This document shows positions 49,804 to 58,034 of a stretch of 64,000 bases of DNA, one piece after another. Position 1 is the stretch's first letter; each line of letters begins with the position of its first letter. The stretch is from Kocuria carniphila (lineage in GTDB: Bacteria; Actinomycetota; Actinomycetes; Actinomycetales; Micrococcaceae), in assembly GCF_004136555.1 (NCBI RefSeq), contig NZ_NOIT01000004.1, positions 164,261 to 228,260 on the forward strand, written 5' to 3'. The position numbers and the translations under genes were made by a program. The notes beneath the pieces were generated by a model. It was not told where the DNA came from and did no database searches. It worked only from the letters and a program-made list of their open reading frames with translations.

Positions 49804-51246
49804 GGCCCTTCACAAATGAGCATGGGTAGCGGGGTGCGCGGGGACGTTCCGGAGCGCGTGTTGTGAGGCCTGGGTAGAGGTCGAGGCCTCCAGGATGGGT
49901 AGCGACCAAGCAACCTGATCCTTGAAGGCCTCGACGTGTCTCATGCTATCTGCGCACCCGCGTGCGCGCTCTTCGACCTGACCGACGTCCACGTCCTGAC
50001 GGTGGAACGCGGGCCACGCTCGTTCACCGTGGTGGCGGAAACCGCCTCATCGCTGGCGGGCTGCCCAGGATGCGGGGTGCTCGCCACCGGTCACGGCCGG
50101 CGGGAGGTCCTGCTCCACGATCTGCCGTGTGCCGGAGTGCCCGTGCGGGTGCTGTGGCGCAAGCGGATCCTCCGGTGCCGGGAGGATGCCTGCGAGATCT
50201 CGACGTTCAGCGAGGTCCACGAACTCGCCGCGCCACGGGCCAAGCTCACCACCCGCGCGATCGCCTGGGCGGTGACGCAGCTGCGCTCCCACGACATCGC
50301 GGTCTCGGCCCTGGCCGAGATGCTCGGGGTCGCCTGGAACACCGTCTGGCACGCGATCGTCCCCGTCATCGAGACCCAGCTGACAGCCGAGGACCGGCTG
50401 GCCGGGGTCAACGCCTTGGGCGTCGACGAGCACGTCTGGCGCCATGTGGGTCCGCCCGGCACCGGGCTGGTCACCGGCATCGTGGATCACTCCCGCGGTG
50501 AGGACGGCCGGCCCCGGGCGAGGTTGCTGGATCTGGTGCCCGGGCGCACGGGGGCGGCCTACGGCGACTGGCTTGCTACCCAGGGGCCGGGGTTCACGAG
50601 CGGGATCCGCACGGCGACGCTGGACCCGTTCCACGGCTACGCCAACGCGATCCGCGACGAGCTCCCGGAGGCGATCACCGTCCTGGACGCCTTCCACGTG
50701 GTGAAGCTCGGTGGGCAGGTCGTGGACGAGGTGCGTCGCCGCGTGCAGCAGGACACCCTCGGCCACCGAGGCCGGGCCGGGGACCCTCTCTACGGGATCC
50801 GCCGTACCTTGCAGATCGGCGCCGAGCACCTCACTGCCAAGCAGATCACCCGGCTCAACGCGAAGCTGGTGGCTGGGGACCCGCACCATGAGGTGACCCT
50901 GGCCTGGCACTGCTACCAGAAGCTGCGCGCCGTCTACCACGCCCGCCCCGAGCACGGGCGCCGGCTCGTCGCCGAGGTCCTCGATGCGTTCCCCACCTGC
51001 CCGATTCCGGAGGTCGCCCGGCTCGGCCGCACTCTGCGGCGGTGGAAGGCCGCGATCCTGGCCTACTTCGACACCGCCGGGGCCTCGAACGGGCCCACCG
51101 AGGCCGTGAACGGGGTGATCGAGACGATGCGCAGGGTCGCCCGCGGGTTCCGGAACTTCGAGAACTACCGTCTACGCGCCCTGCTCGCCGCCGGCGGACA
51201 CCGGCCGTGGCGCAAGACCCCTACCCATGCTCATCTGTGAAGGGCC
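49804..51246 (+). mobile_element. ISL3-family insertion sequence, complete copy
   Basis: A 1443-bp element with 26-bp terminal inverted repeats (49804-49829 and 51221-51246, one mismatch), beginning GGCCCTTCAC. It is flanked by a perfect 8-bp target duplication, ACTTTCAT (49796-49803 and 51247-51254), the size expected for ISL3. It carries one transposase gene. The duplication is intact, so the insertion is probably recent. Confidence 0.95.
49936..51240 (+). CDS. ISL3-family transposase
   Basis: A 434-residue DDE transposase. The N-terminal zinc finger shows CPGCGVLATGH and CREDAC, and an HTH follows (SALAEMLGVAWNTVWHAI). The catalytic acids lie in GVDEHVW, TLDPFHGYANAI and the glutamate of GPTEAVNGVIETMRR. 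GTG 49936 is the start. The stop codon lies inside the right terminal repeat, as in other compact ISL3 members. It looks complete. Confidence 0.95.
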   Translation: MSHAICAPACALFDLTDVHVLTVERGPRSFTVVAETASSLAGCPGCGVLATGHGRREVLLHDLPCAGVPVRVLWRKRILRCREDACEISTFSEVHELAAPRAKLTTRAIAWAVTQLRSHDIAVSALAEMLGVAWNTVWHAIVPVIETQLTAEDRLAGVNALGVDEHVWRHVGPPGTGLVTGIVDHSRGEDGRPRARLLDLVPGRTGAAYGDWLATQGPGFTSGIRTATLDPFHGYANAIRDELPEAITVLDAFHVVKLGGQVVDEVRRRVQQDTLGHRGRAGDPLYGIRRTLQIGAEHLTAKQITRLNAKLVAGDPHHEVTLAWHCYQKLRAVYHARPEHGRRLVAEVLDAFPTCPIPEVARLGRTLRRWKAAILAYFDTAGASNGPTEAVNGVIETMRRVARGFRNFENYRLRALLAAGGHRPWRKTPTHAHL

Positions 51247-51299
51247 ACTTTCATCACATAAGCCTTCCGACATCACCCGTAGTCAGGCACTGTTGTCAT

Positions 51300-51656
51300 G
51301 TGAGCGATGAATTCCACATGACCCCGTGGCACCTCGTTGCATTTCTGGGCGAACTGGTGCTGTGGAGTTGCGCCGCGTGGGCGGGCTGGACTCTCGTCAT
51401 TGGACCCGCGCGGTTGCTCGCCGCGGCCGCGCTTTTGGTCGGCATCGTCATTATCTGGTCCATCTGGACCGCTCCCCGCGCCAAGTGGCGACTGTCCCTG
51501 CGGCCCCGCCTCGGCCTGATCACCGTGCTTGGACTGGGCGTGAGCGCATTGTTCTTGTCAGTCACCCACTGGCCCGGCATCATCATCGCACTCACTTCCA
51601 CGGCCGTTATCGTGGCGGCCCAGTTCATGGACGATCGCACCGAGGGAGCGCCCTGA
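51300..51656 (+). CDS. DUF2568/YrdB-like membrane protein
   Basis: A 118-residue protein with four membrane helices (about 10-30, 33-53, 74-90 and 93-110). The pattern ELVLWSCAAWAGWTL and IWSIWTAPRAKWRL is the YrdB/DUF2568 signature. Start choice is open: GTG 51300 lies close to a possible leaderless promoter, and ATG 51318 would also fit. The ISL3 copy landed 46 bases upstream, between this gene and the alcohol dehydrogenase. Confidence 0.75.
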   Translation: MSDEFHMTPWHLVAFLGELVLWSCAAWAGWTLVIGPARLLAAAALLVGIVIIWSIWTAPRAKWRLSLRPRLGLITVLGLGVSALFLSVTHWPGIIIALTSTAVIVAAQFMDDRTEGAP

Positions 51657-51710
51657 CGCAGCGTCGTTGAACTACGACGCCGCTCGCGGCCTCACTGGAG
51701 TCCGCGCTCT

Positions 51711-52160
51711 TTAGTTCTTGCGCGCCACGAAGACGAGTTCTCGGCCCGGCCGGTCCGGCGCGTCGCGGACGTCCTCCACGGTGAATCCAGCATGTTTCAG
51801 TGATGCGGTGAGTTCGTCTCGACTGCGGAACCGCAGGGTGCTCGTGGAGTCGATGCGAGCGCCGTCGTTGTGGAAGATGGTGGGCGAATCAAAGGTGACC
51901 AAGGCGCCGTCGAGGTGGGTGATCTCAACCCAGGTTTCGACCTCGCCGTTGTGGGATGTACGGATGACCTCACGCGTGCTGTCGGGGGTCCAGTTCTCCC
52001 AGGCGCGGCGTTCGGGATCGCGCGATTCGAAGATGAGGCGGCCGCCCGGGCGGAGGGCGGAATGGGCAGCGGTAAGGGTGCCCAACCAGTCCTCGTCGGT
52101 GAGGAAAACCTGGGCGACGTTGGCGGTCATGAACGCCAGATCGACTTGTAGGGGCAGCAC
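51711..52160 (-). pseudogene. Truncated SAM-dependent methyltransferase
   Basis: The minus strand reads VDLAFMTANVAQVFLTDEDW, then LRPGGRLIFESRDPERRAWENW and ends DAPDRPGRELVFVARKN. This is the second half of a class I methyltransferase. The SAM-binding glycine loop and everything before it are missing; the open frame upstream of about 52160 has no family likeness. A 5' deletion is the likely cause. Confidence 0.7.
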
Positions 52161-52254
52161 GTCGGGTTTTGGCCTGTCCGGCGAATGCCCCGGCCTGGAC
52201 ATGAGGTCTACTGTGGTCCTACAGGCTCCAACGCCGCGGGAAGCAGGTAACTCA

Positions 52255-52800
52255 ATGCTCACCGACTTCGCCCGTGATCACGCGTTCACGATTGCCTGGT
52301 TCGGGCTGATGGCGTTCGTTTGGTTCGGCTGGGGGCAGGAAGATCCGCCGGCTCGCTGGCGGGGCTGGCTCGGAGCGGGATCAGTCCTGGGTCTGGTTTT
52401 CGCCGGAGGTTTCGGAGTGGCGGTTGCCAAGCTTTGGAGCGACGGTACGGCTCTCGACGGCGCTTACTGGAGCTTCGGCCTGGTGGTCCTCTTGGAGGTT
52501 CTTGCCGCGGGAGTTGGATGTCTAGTCCTGTGGAGGAGACGACAGGCACGATGGATGGCCTGGTGGGTCGCGCTCATCGTGGCCCTTCACTTGATCCCAC
52601 TCGCTTTGTATTTCGACGACTGGGCTCTTGCTGTTCTGGGCGTCGTTCAACTTGCCGGACTGCTGTTGCTCGTCCCGCGATTCCGCAAGAATTCCGAGCC
52701 GACCAGTCGTTTGGTCGGCCCACTCATGGGCACGTCGTTCCTCGTTTTCTCGGCCGTGTCGGCCAGCCTGTTCGTAGCTCAAAGAGGTTTGCCGTGGTGA
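52255..52800 (+). CDS. Multi-pass membrane protein (181 aa)
   Basis: A 181-residue protein with about six membrane helices (from AFTIAWFGLMAFVWFGWGQE onward), behind GCAGG. No family name is certain. The frame continues upstream to 51718, but that part is antisense to the methyltransferase remnant and so is not used. It lies 46 bases before arr and may share its transcript. Confidence 0.7.
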   Translation: MLTDFARDHAFTIAWFGLMAFVWFGWGQEDPPARWRGWLGAGSVLGLVFAGGFGVAVAKLWSDGTALDGAYWSFGLVVLLEVLAAGVGCLVLWRRRQARWMAWWVALIVALHLIPLALYFDDWALAVLGVVQLAGLLLLVPRFRKNSEPTSRLVGPLMGTSFLVFSAVSASLFVAQRGLPW

Positions 52801-52846
52801 CATGTCCACGTCACGCACGGAATTCTCCCGGCTGAGAGGGAAACTC

Positions 52847-53275
52847 ATGACCACTGCACCAACTCCGTTTGACGTCTTTCAGGAAGGCACTTACCTCCAC
52901 GGCACTAAGGCCCAGCTCGTCCCGGGAGAGCTGTTGACGCCCGGATACGCCTCGAACTTCGAGGATGGTCGCGCATTGCGCCACATCTACATCACCGAAA
53001 CTCTGGATGCCGCGGCCTGGGGAGCTGAACTCGCGACAGGTGACGGCCCGGGACGGATCTATGTCGTAGAGCCGACCGGACCTATCGAAAATGATCCGAA
53101 TGTCACCGATAAACGGTTCCCCAGCAACCCCACCCGTTCCTACCGAACCTTAGAGGCCGTTCGCATTCTGTCGGAACTGAAGGATTGGAACGGGCACACT
53201 CCGGAGCAGATCCAGGCCATGCGGGACGGTCTGGCGGACCTCCGGTCTCGAGGTGAGAACATGATCATTGATTGA
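52847..53275 (+). CDS. arr: Rifamycin ADP-ribosyltransferase Arr
   Basis: A 142-residue Arr enzyme, which inactivates rifamycins by moving ADP-ribose from NAD+ to the C23 hydroxyl. Family marks are YLHGTKAQLVPGELLTPGY, IYITETLDAAAWGAEL and RIYVVEPTGPIENDPN, with NPTRSYRTLEAVRI near the end; His, Tyr and Asp residues of the active site are kept. The length is standard. ATG 52847 has GAGAGGG upstream. I found no canonical rifamycin-associated element in the leader. Confidence 0.93.
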   Translation: MTTAPTPFDVFQEGTYLHGTKAQLVPGELLTPGYASNFEDGRALRHIYITETLDAAAWGAELATGDGPGRIYVVEPTGPIENDPNVTDKRFPSNPTRSYRTLEAVRILSELKDWNGHTPEQIQAMRDGLADLRSRGENMIID

Positions 53276-53334
53276 CCGCGCCTTAGCTGCGCCGCCCCAA
53301 CTCCATCTGACTTTGATCAGTTAGGACGAACCAC

Positions 53335-53520
53335 ATGACCACCTTCAGCATTAACAAAGACCTAGGCCAGCCGGGCACGTTTGAAAAGACCGTTCAAGCG
53401 CGCAATTACCGAGACGAAGGTGAATACTTCGTGTTCTACGCAGATGCATCCCGCACCAAGAAGGTCCTGACCGTGCGAGCCTCCATCGTTCAGACGATCG
53501 AGACGAATGATGAAAATTAG
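53335..53520 (+). CDS. Hypothetical small protein (61 aa)
   Basis: A 61-residue protein with a beta-rich middle (EGEYFVFYADASRTKKVLTV). It has no signal or membrane helix and no family I know. TTAGGAC lies before the ATG as a weak ribosome site. It stands alone in a region of small genes after arr. Confidence 0.5.
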   Translation: MTTFSINKDLGQPGTFEKTVQARNYRDEGEYFVFYADASRTKKVLTVRASIVQTIETNDEN

Positions 53521-53677
53521 ACGCACGACAAGCTCGTCGATCACAACGAGTGACGCTCGCGGGCCTCAGACCCCAAGTCTGTGACGAGCCATAAGTCCCT
53601 CCCAGGGGAAATTAGCCGCAGTTTCCTCCCATGAGACTTTGTCCTTCCTCCTGCGCCCGCCCAAGCCAGTCCAGTAG

Positions 53678-53693
53678 TGTGGTGTACATCACA
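53678..53693. promoter_or_regulatory. CRP/GlxR-like binding site upstream of dodecin gene
   Basis: TGTGGTGTACATCACA matches the CRP/GlxR consensus TGTGA-N6-TCACA with one change. It lies 51 bases upstream of the dodecin start in the 224-base gap 53521-53744, which otherwise holds nothing I can name. Confidence 0.5.
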
Positions 53694-53744
53694 CGCAGGA
53701 TCGCTTGCGGGTCCGCGACAGCGGGGCGCACTTCAGGAGGAACC

Positions 53745-53954
53745 TTGTCCAACAACGTGTACAACATCACCGAAATCGTCGGCACCTCCCCTGAGGGCAG
53801 CGACGCCGCCATCAGCAACGCGCTGGCAGAGGCGTCCAAGTCACTGCGGAATCTGGATTGGTTCGAGGTTCAGTCGGTCCGCGGTCATATCAAGGACGGC
53901 AAGGTTGCGGATTGGCAGGTCACCATCAAGGTGGGCTTCCGTCACGAGGGCTGA
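53745..53954 (+). CDS. Dodecin (flavin-binding dodecameric protein)
   Basis: A 69-residue dodecin. The family core shows VYNITEIVGTSPEGSDAAIS, LRNLDWFEVQSVRGHI and WQVTIKVGFR, including the Trp that stacks on flavin. Dodecins form hollow 12-mers that store flavin or CoA. The start is TTG at 53745, set by a strong AGGAGG 4 bases upstream; a GTG at 53757 is the other choice. The longer frame from 53631 lies in the regulatory region. Confidence 0.9.
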   Translation: MSNNVYNITEIVGTSPEGSDAAISNALAEASKSLRNLDWFEVQSVRGHIKDGKVADWQVTIKVGFRHEG

Positions 53955-54002
53955 GTTCACCTCTTCCTTATTGACCGACGACGCCGCTCCGTTTCCGTCA
54001 TC

Positions 54003-54848
54003 TTGTCCGGTCCAGTTTCTGTGAGCGTCCTCGCCGCTGGCCGACGTCATTCAGTGGCAGTCCGGTCCGATGGAACCGTCTTGGCCACCGGGCACAACGG
54101 GGCCCGGGAATGCGAGGTGCTGGGGTGGAGCGGCGTCGTCGGCGTGGCAGCAGGAAACGTTCACACTGCAACGAATACGGGCCGTTCCCACACCGTGGGG
54201 CTGCGCTCCGGTGGAACCGTGATAGCCACGGGCTGGAATGGCGACGGCCAGTGCGAGGTGCAGGAATGGCGTGACATGACGACCGTTGCCGCTGGTTGGC
54301 GCCGGACACTCGGGATTCGTCGGAACGGCACGGTCATTGCGACGGGGCGCAATGTTGAGGCCCAATGCGACGTCGGCGAATGGACGGAGGTCGTCGCGAT
54401 CGCGTGCGGCGATTGGCACTCAGTGGGGCTTCGCTCCGACGGGACCGCAGTGACCGCGGGAAGCAATCAACGAGGCCAATCCGAGACTCACGCGTGGAAC
54501 GGGTTGATTGCTGTCTCTGCGGGATACCTGCACACAGTTGGTCTGCGCCACAACGGCACCGTAGTGGCAGCTGGAGCAAGCGGTGCCGGCGAGTGCTCGG
54601 TGTCCTCCTGGCGGAACGTGGCCGCCATTGCCGCGGGCAGTCGGCACACCGTATCCCTCACTCACGATGGCAATGTGCTGGCCACTGGTGATAACAGCTA
54701 CGGGCAATGCGATGTCCGCGATTGGCGCAACGTCGTGGCTGTTGCTGCAGGTTCGGCTCACACCTTGGCGTTATGCGCGGACGGCTCATTCTTGGCAGTG
54801 GGACACAACGCGAACGGCCAGTGCGACGTCAGCGGTTGGCGCCGCTGA
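54003..54848 (+). CDS. RCC1-like beta-propeller protein
   Basis: A 281-residue protein built of about seven units of 38-39 residues, each like TVIATGWNGDGQCEVQEW then a VAAG-xx-HT-x-GLR segment. These are the RCC1 marks, so it probably folds as a seven-bladed propeller. Each unit has a Cys in its GQC-D/E-V stretch. No signal peptide is seen, so it may be cytoplasmic. The start is uncertain: TTG 54003 or GTG 54021. It runs convergent with the glycosylase gene, 3 bases apart. Confidence 0.82.
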   Translation: MSGPVSVSVLAAGRRHSVAVRSDGTVLATGHNGARECEVLGWSGVVGVAAGNVHTATNTGRSHTVGLRSGGTVIATGWNGDGQCEVQEWRDMTTVAAGWRRTLGIRRNGTVIATGRNVEAQCDVGEWTEVVAIACGDWHSVGLRSDGTAVTAGSNQRGQSETHAWNGLIAVSAGYLHTVGLRHNGTVVAAGASGAGECSVSSWRNVAAIAAGSRHTVSLTHDGNVLATGDNSYGQCDVRDWRNVVAVAAGSAHTLALCADGSFLAVGHNANGQCDVSGWRR

Positions 54849-54851
54849 ATA

Positions 54852-55706
54852 CTATTTGAGGAGTCGGTCCATTCTGCGATCGCTGAGCTTTTTGCCGCCG
54901 GTTTGGCATATGGGGCAGTACTGCATCGAGCGGTCCACGTAGGACACCTCCGCCACCGTCCCACCACACTCCGGGCAGGCCTGCCCCGCGCGATCGTGGA
55001 CTCCGAACAACGACTTTTTCGTTGCCTTGATACGATCCAGCGGCACATTGGTCAGAGCGTCACGGACCTCGGTCAGCACCTCTTGGACTGCCGTGTGAAG
55101 CGCTGTTACTTGTTCCCCCGTCAGCTTGTTGGCTGCAGCAAACGGGGAGAGTTTGGCGCGGTGCAGGATTTCGTCCGACCAGGCATTGCCGATCCCGGCC
55201 ATCACAGTTTGATCTGTCAGAACAGTCTTCAGCCGTGAGGAGGTCGCGCCTAACTTCTCCGCAAATTCTTCCACGGTGACCACATCCACTTCAGGGCCCA
55301 ATCGCTGGATCCGCTTCAGGGAATCCGGTGCATCAGTGATCCAAAGAGCCATGCCTTTACGTTTTCCCTGCTCCGTGAGGTCGAGGCGAGCGCCGTCGTG
55401 GAAGTCCAACCGCACGGCCAGCGGACCAGATCTGGCCGGCGGCCTATCGCTGAGGTGCGCCTCCCCGAGTTTCAGCCAACCTGCCAGGGCTAGGTGCGTG
55501 ACCGCGAATCGCCCTTCTGCTTCGAGCAACAAGAACTTGCCTCTGCGCGACACCCCTGTCAGCTCCCGCTCGACCAAAGACATATGGGGCGGCTCCGCAG
55601 TTTTCAGGACGCTGAAGGCGACCACCTGGAAATCTCGAAGGCGGTGACCCACCAGGCGGTCCCGGAGTTGATCGACGACTGCATCCAGCTCAGGCAATTC
55701 AGGCAT
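54852..55706 (-). CDS. Fpg/Nei-family DNA glycosylase
   Basis: A 284-residue glycosylase/AP lyase. The N-terminal PELPELDAVV holds the catalytic Pro2 and Glu3, the H2TH region follows (VMAGIGNAWSDEILHRAKLS), and the zinc finger is CPECGG...YCPIC. It removes oxidised purines or pyrimidines. It starts 15 bases after the YcaQ gene and is probably transcribed with it, a natural repair pair. Confidence 0.92.
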   Translation of the reverse strand: MPELPELDAVVDQLRDRLVGHRLRDFQVVAFSVLKTAEPPHMSLVERELTGVSRRGKFLLLEAEGRFAVTHLALAGWLKLGEAHLSDRPPARSGPLAVRLDFHDGARLDLTEQGKRKGMALWITDAPDSLKRIQRLGPEVDVVTVEEFAEKLGATSSRLKTVLTDQTVMAGIGNAWSDEILHRAKLSPFAAANKLTGEQVTALHTAVQEVLTEVRDALTNVPLDRIKATKKSLFGVHDRAGQACPECGGTVAEVSYVDRSMQYCPICQTGGKKLSDRRMDRLLK

Positions 55707-55721
55707 GGCTCCATTCTTTCC

Positions 55722-56921
55722 CTATTGGGCGTCCGGCTGGGGATGAACGACCTCGTCAAGACCGAGCCAGTGCGCCAGAGTCTGTAAGTGATGCCGCAGC
55801 GCGGGAACGGCCTCAGTTGGGGCATCGGACTCCCACGTGCACCGCTTCACCAGGAGTTGACCGGCAAGCCGGTCCGCCTTCAGGTCCACCCGGGCTACCA
55901 GGGTGTCTCCGAACAAGAACGGCAGTACGTAATACCCGTGGATGCGCCGATGGGAGGGTGTGTAGATCTCCAAGCGGTAGCGCATACCGAACAAGGCTTC
56001 GGTGCGCTCCCGTTGCCAAATCAGCGAATCGAAGGGGCTGAGGAGGGCTTCTACGTGAGCTTTCCGCGGGATCCGAGCCGAGGTGTCCAGGTACACGCGA
56101 TCCGACCACCCAGGGACCGTCACGATCTCCAGCTCTCCATCTGCCACCAGAGATGCTAGGGCGCGGCTGGTTTCTGCAGCTCCAAGTCGGAAGTAGTCTC
56201 GGAGGCACCGCGCGGTCCCAATACCGTGGGCCCGTGCGGCGATGCGCACCAACTCGCGATGAGCGATGTCTGGATCCACTGGTTCCCGGGGCAAATGGAG
56301 AAACTCTGGCAGAACGTAGGCGCGTTCGAACTGGACATTACGTCCTGAACTCGTGATCTTCCCGGACCAGAAAAGGTACTCGAGGGCGGTCTTAACGGCA
56401 GACCAGTTCCAACCCCAGCCCCCCTCACGGCGGGGAATGTCCACATTCAGAGCGGCCTTGCATTCTCTGGCGGTTATGGGGCCTCGCTCACTGACTTCCG
56501 TCAGAACTGCTTGCACAAGGTCCGGGTGCTCCTGCTGGATACCGCGCATGCCTCCCCAGGCTTCGTGGTTGGCGCGATCCATCCGAAACCCCATCAAGGA
56601 CCAGGTCGTTGGCGGGATCAAACTGGCCTCGTGCGCCCAGTATTCGACCAGCCGCCGCGGGTGGCGATCTCGGAGTTGATCCAGTTTGGCTCTGTCATAG
56701 CTGCCGAGGCGTGAGAAGAAGGGTAGGTAGTGGCTGCGGCTCAGCACGTTGACCGAGTCGATCTGGATCACGCCCACTCTGTTGATCACTCGCTGCAGAT
56801 GACGAGTACTCACCTTGCCAGCCACCGGAGGAGGGTCCAGAAACCCCTGTGCCGTCAGCGCAATGCGCCGCGCGGTCGGCAGACTGATCCGGCGCGGGGG
56901 CAGGGTTTCGAGGATAGTCAT
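55722..56921 (-). CDS. ycaQ: YcaQ-type crosslink-repair DNA glycosylase
   Basis: A 399-residue winged-helix (HTH_42) glycosylase. The QxD catalytic motif appears in GVIQIDSVNVLSRSHYLPFF, and the C-terminal half (SPFDSLIWQRERTEALFGMRY) is typical. YcaQ/AlkX enzymes unhook interstrand crosslinks and excise bulky N7-guanine lesions. In streptomycetes, relatives guard against self-made toxins; no toxin cluster is visible here. It is followed by the Fpg/Nei gene. Confidence 0.9.
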   Translation of the reverse strand: MTILETLPPRRISLPTARRIALTAQGFLDPPPVAGKVSTRHLQRVINRVGVIQIDSVNVLSRSHYLPFFSRLGSYDRAKLDQLRDRHPRRLVEYWAHEASLIPPTTWSLMGFRMDRANHEAWGGMRGIQQEHPDLVQAVLTEVSERGPITARECKAALNVDIPRREGGWGWNWSAVKTALEYLFWSGKITSSGRNVQFERAYVLPEFLHLPREPVDPDIAHRELVRIAARAHGIGTARCLRDYFRLGAAETSRALASLVADGELEIVTVPGWSDRVYLDTSARIPRKAHVEALLSPFDSLIWQRERTEALFGMRYRLEIYTPSHRRIHGYYVLPFLFGDTLVARVDLKADRLAGQLLVKRCTWESDAPTEAVPALRHHLQTLAHWLGLDEVVHPQPDAQ

Positions 56922-57115
56922 TACATGCTCGAAGGGGTTCTGGCCAGATCGGGATGGTTCATGGGCTCCACGGTACGGCTACCCTCAGACATCCACTCAG
57001 CAAGAGGGCACTCCTGACGGAAGCTGCCCGGGGCGCGACTAATTGACGTGTATCCAGGGAGTTCCGGGGGTCACCCCCACTGTCTCAACCGTCAAGAGTG
57101 CGTAGTGTTGACGGC

Positions 57116-57355
57116 ATGAACTCATTCTTCGAATCCATGCGCAATCTCGGCTTCCGACGCGGACCGCAACGACTCGTCGCGGGCATCGGCGGAGGTATCG
57201 CCCGCCAATTTGGCGTCAACGTGTGGGTGGTCCGCCTGCTGATTCTGCTGTCCTTCTTGTTGCCGGTCATCGGGATCGCGGCATACCTGCTGGCTTGGGC
57301 TGTTCTGCCCTGGCAGGACGGCAGCATCCCGTTGGAGAAGTCACTGCGAAAGTAG
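57116..57355 (+). CDS. PspC-domain membrane protein
   Basis: A 79-residue PspC-domain protein: RRGPQRLVAGIGGGIARQFG followed by VWVVRLLILLSFLLPVIGIA, one membrane hairpin or two helices. PspC proteins sense membrane stress. I start at ATG 57116; the GTG at 57098 adds six residues. TTGACG at 57109 is too close to be its promoter. It ends at a classical terminator. Confidence 0.85.
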   Translation: MNSFFESMRNLGFRRGPQRLVAGIGGGIARQFGVNVWVVRLLILLSFLLPVIGIAAYLLAWAVLPWQDGSIPLEKSLRK

Positions 57356-57369
57356 GAAGTACGGCAGTC

Positions 57370-57413
57370 AATCAGCCAATCAGGGGATGTATCCACTGAT
57401 TGGCTGATTTTTG
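57370..57413 (+). terminator. Rho-independent terminator after pspC gene
   Basis: AATCAGCCAATCAG and CTGATTGGCTGATT form a perfect 14-bp stem followed directly by a T-run. This is the only hairpin noted in the window with a classical U-tract. Confidence 0.9.
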
Positions 57414-57425
57414 CGTTAGATTCCC

Positions 57426-57782
57426 TCAGGGAAGCGCAAGAAAGTCGCGCAACCACTGATCGACTTCTCGCATTGTTTGCGCGTCGACGGTACCGATGTG
57501 GCCAACCACGCGATCTCGAGTGACTGTCCGAGGCTGCTCGGTCATAGCGAACGTCGCTCGTGACAGGCCAAGTTGTGGGCCCCGCAAAGGGATATGGTTT
57601 GGCCATCCCCGATCAGTTGTTGTGGCTGGCACGATGACCATCAGCGTGTTTGCCTGCTCAAGGTACAGATCACTTGCCACTACAAGGGCCGGGCGCCGCC
57701 CGGACTGTTCACGCCCACGAACCGGATCGAGTTCGATCCACACGATGTCTCCTCGCCGGAGTTCACTCAACGGATTGGCCAT
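57426..57782 (-). CDS. mazF: MazF/PemK-type endoribonuclease toxin
   Basis: A 118-residue toxin. The family start RRGDIVWIELDPVRGREQSG and RRPALVVASD, then VPATTTDRGWPNHIPL and VGHIGTVD, match MazF, which cuts mRNA at short motifs. Its first 20 bases overlap the antitoxin gene's end. Complete and probably active. Confidence 0.9.
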   Translation of the reverse strand: MANPLSELRRGDIVWIELDPVRGREQSGRRPALVVASDLYLEQANTLMVIVPATTTDRGWPNHIPLRGPQLGLSRATFAMTEQPRTVTRDRVVGHIGTVDAQTMREVDQWLRDFLALP

Positions 57783-57996
57783 CGTCGAGCGTCACGTCCC
57801 AGACGCGATATTCATCCCAGTACGTGGCATCCGCAGCTCTAAATGCCCGGCCAAAGGCTTCCATGCGCTGTCGTCGCTCATGCGCATCAATTAGTTTCTC
57901 GATGAGACCCGCCGCAGTCAGGCCCCGCTCCTTAGCATCACGGTTAATTCGATCCCGCAGTTCAGGGCTCACCTTGATTGTTGTGTTCATAGACAT
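57763..57996 (-). CDS. Ribbon-helix-helix antitoxin of the MazF pair
   Basis: A 77-residue antitoxin. The N-terminal TTIKVSPELRDRINRDAKER is a ribbon-helix-helix DNA-binding domain, and the acidic C-terminus (WDEYRVWDVTLDDGQSVE) would bind the toxin. The start may be 57996 or the second ATG at 57990. The paired GTATAC boxes upstream are the likely operator. It is MazE-like by place; by sequence it is an RHH antitoxin. Confidence 0.87.
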   Translation of the reverse strand: MSMNTTIKVSPELRDRINRDAKERGLTAAGLIEKLIDAHERRQRMEAFGRAFRAADATYWDEYRVWDVTLDDGQSVE

Positions 57997-58016
57997 AGAG
58001 GAATTTTACTCCCGAT

Positions 58017-58034
58017 GTATACAAAGTGGTATAC
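58017..58034. promoter_or_regulatory. Paired GTATAC boxes upstream of the mazEF-like operon
   Basis: GTATAC occurs at 58017-58022 and 58029-58034, 12 bases apart, each a perfect palindrome. They lie 20 bases upstream of the antitoxin start and could hold two RHH dimers. They may also overlap the -10 region. Confidence 0.55.
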
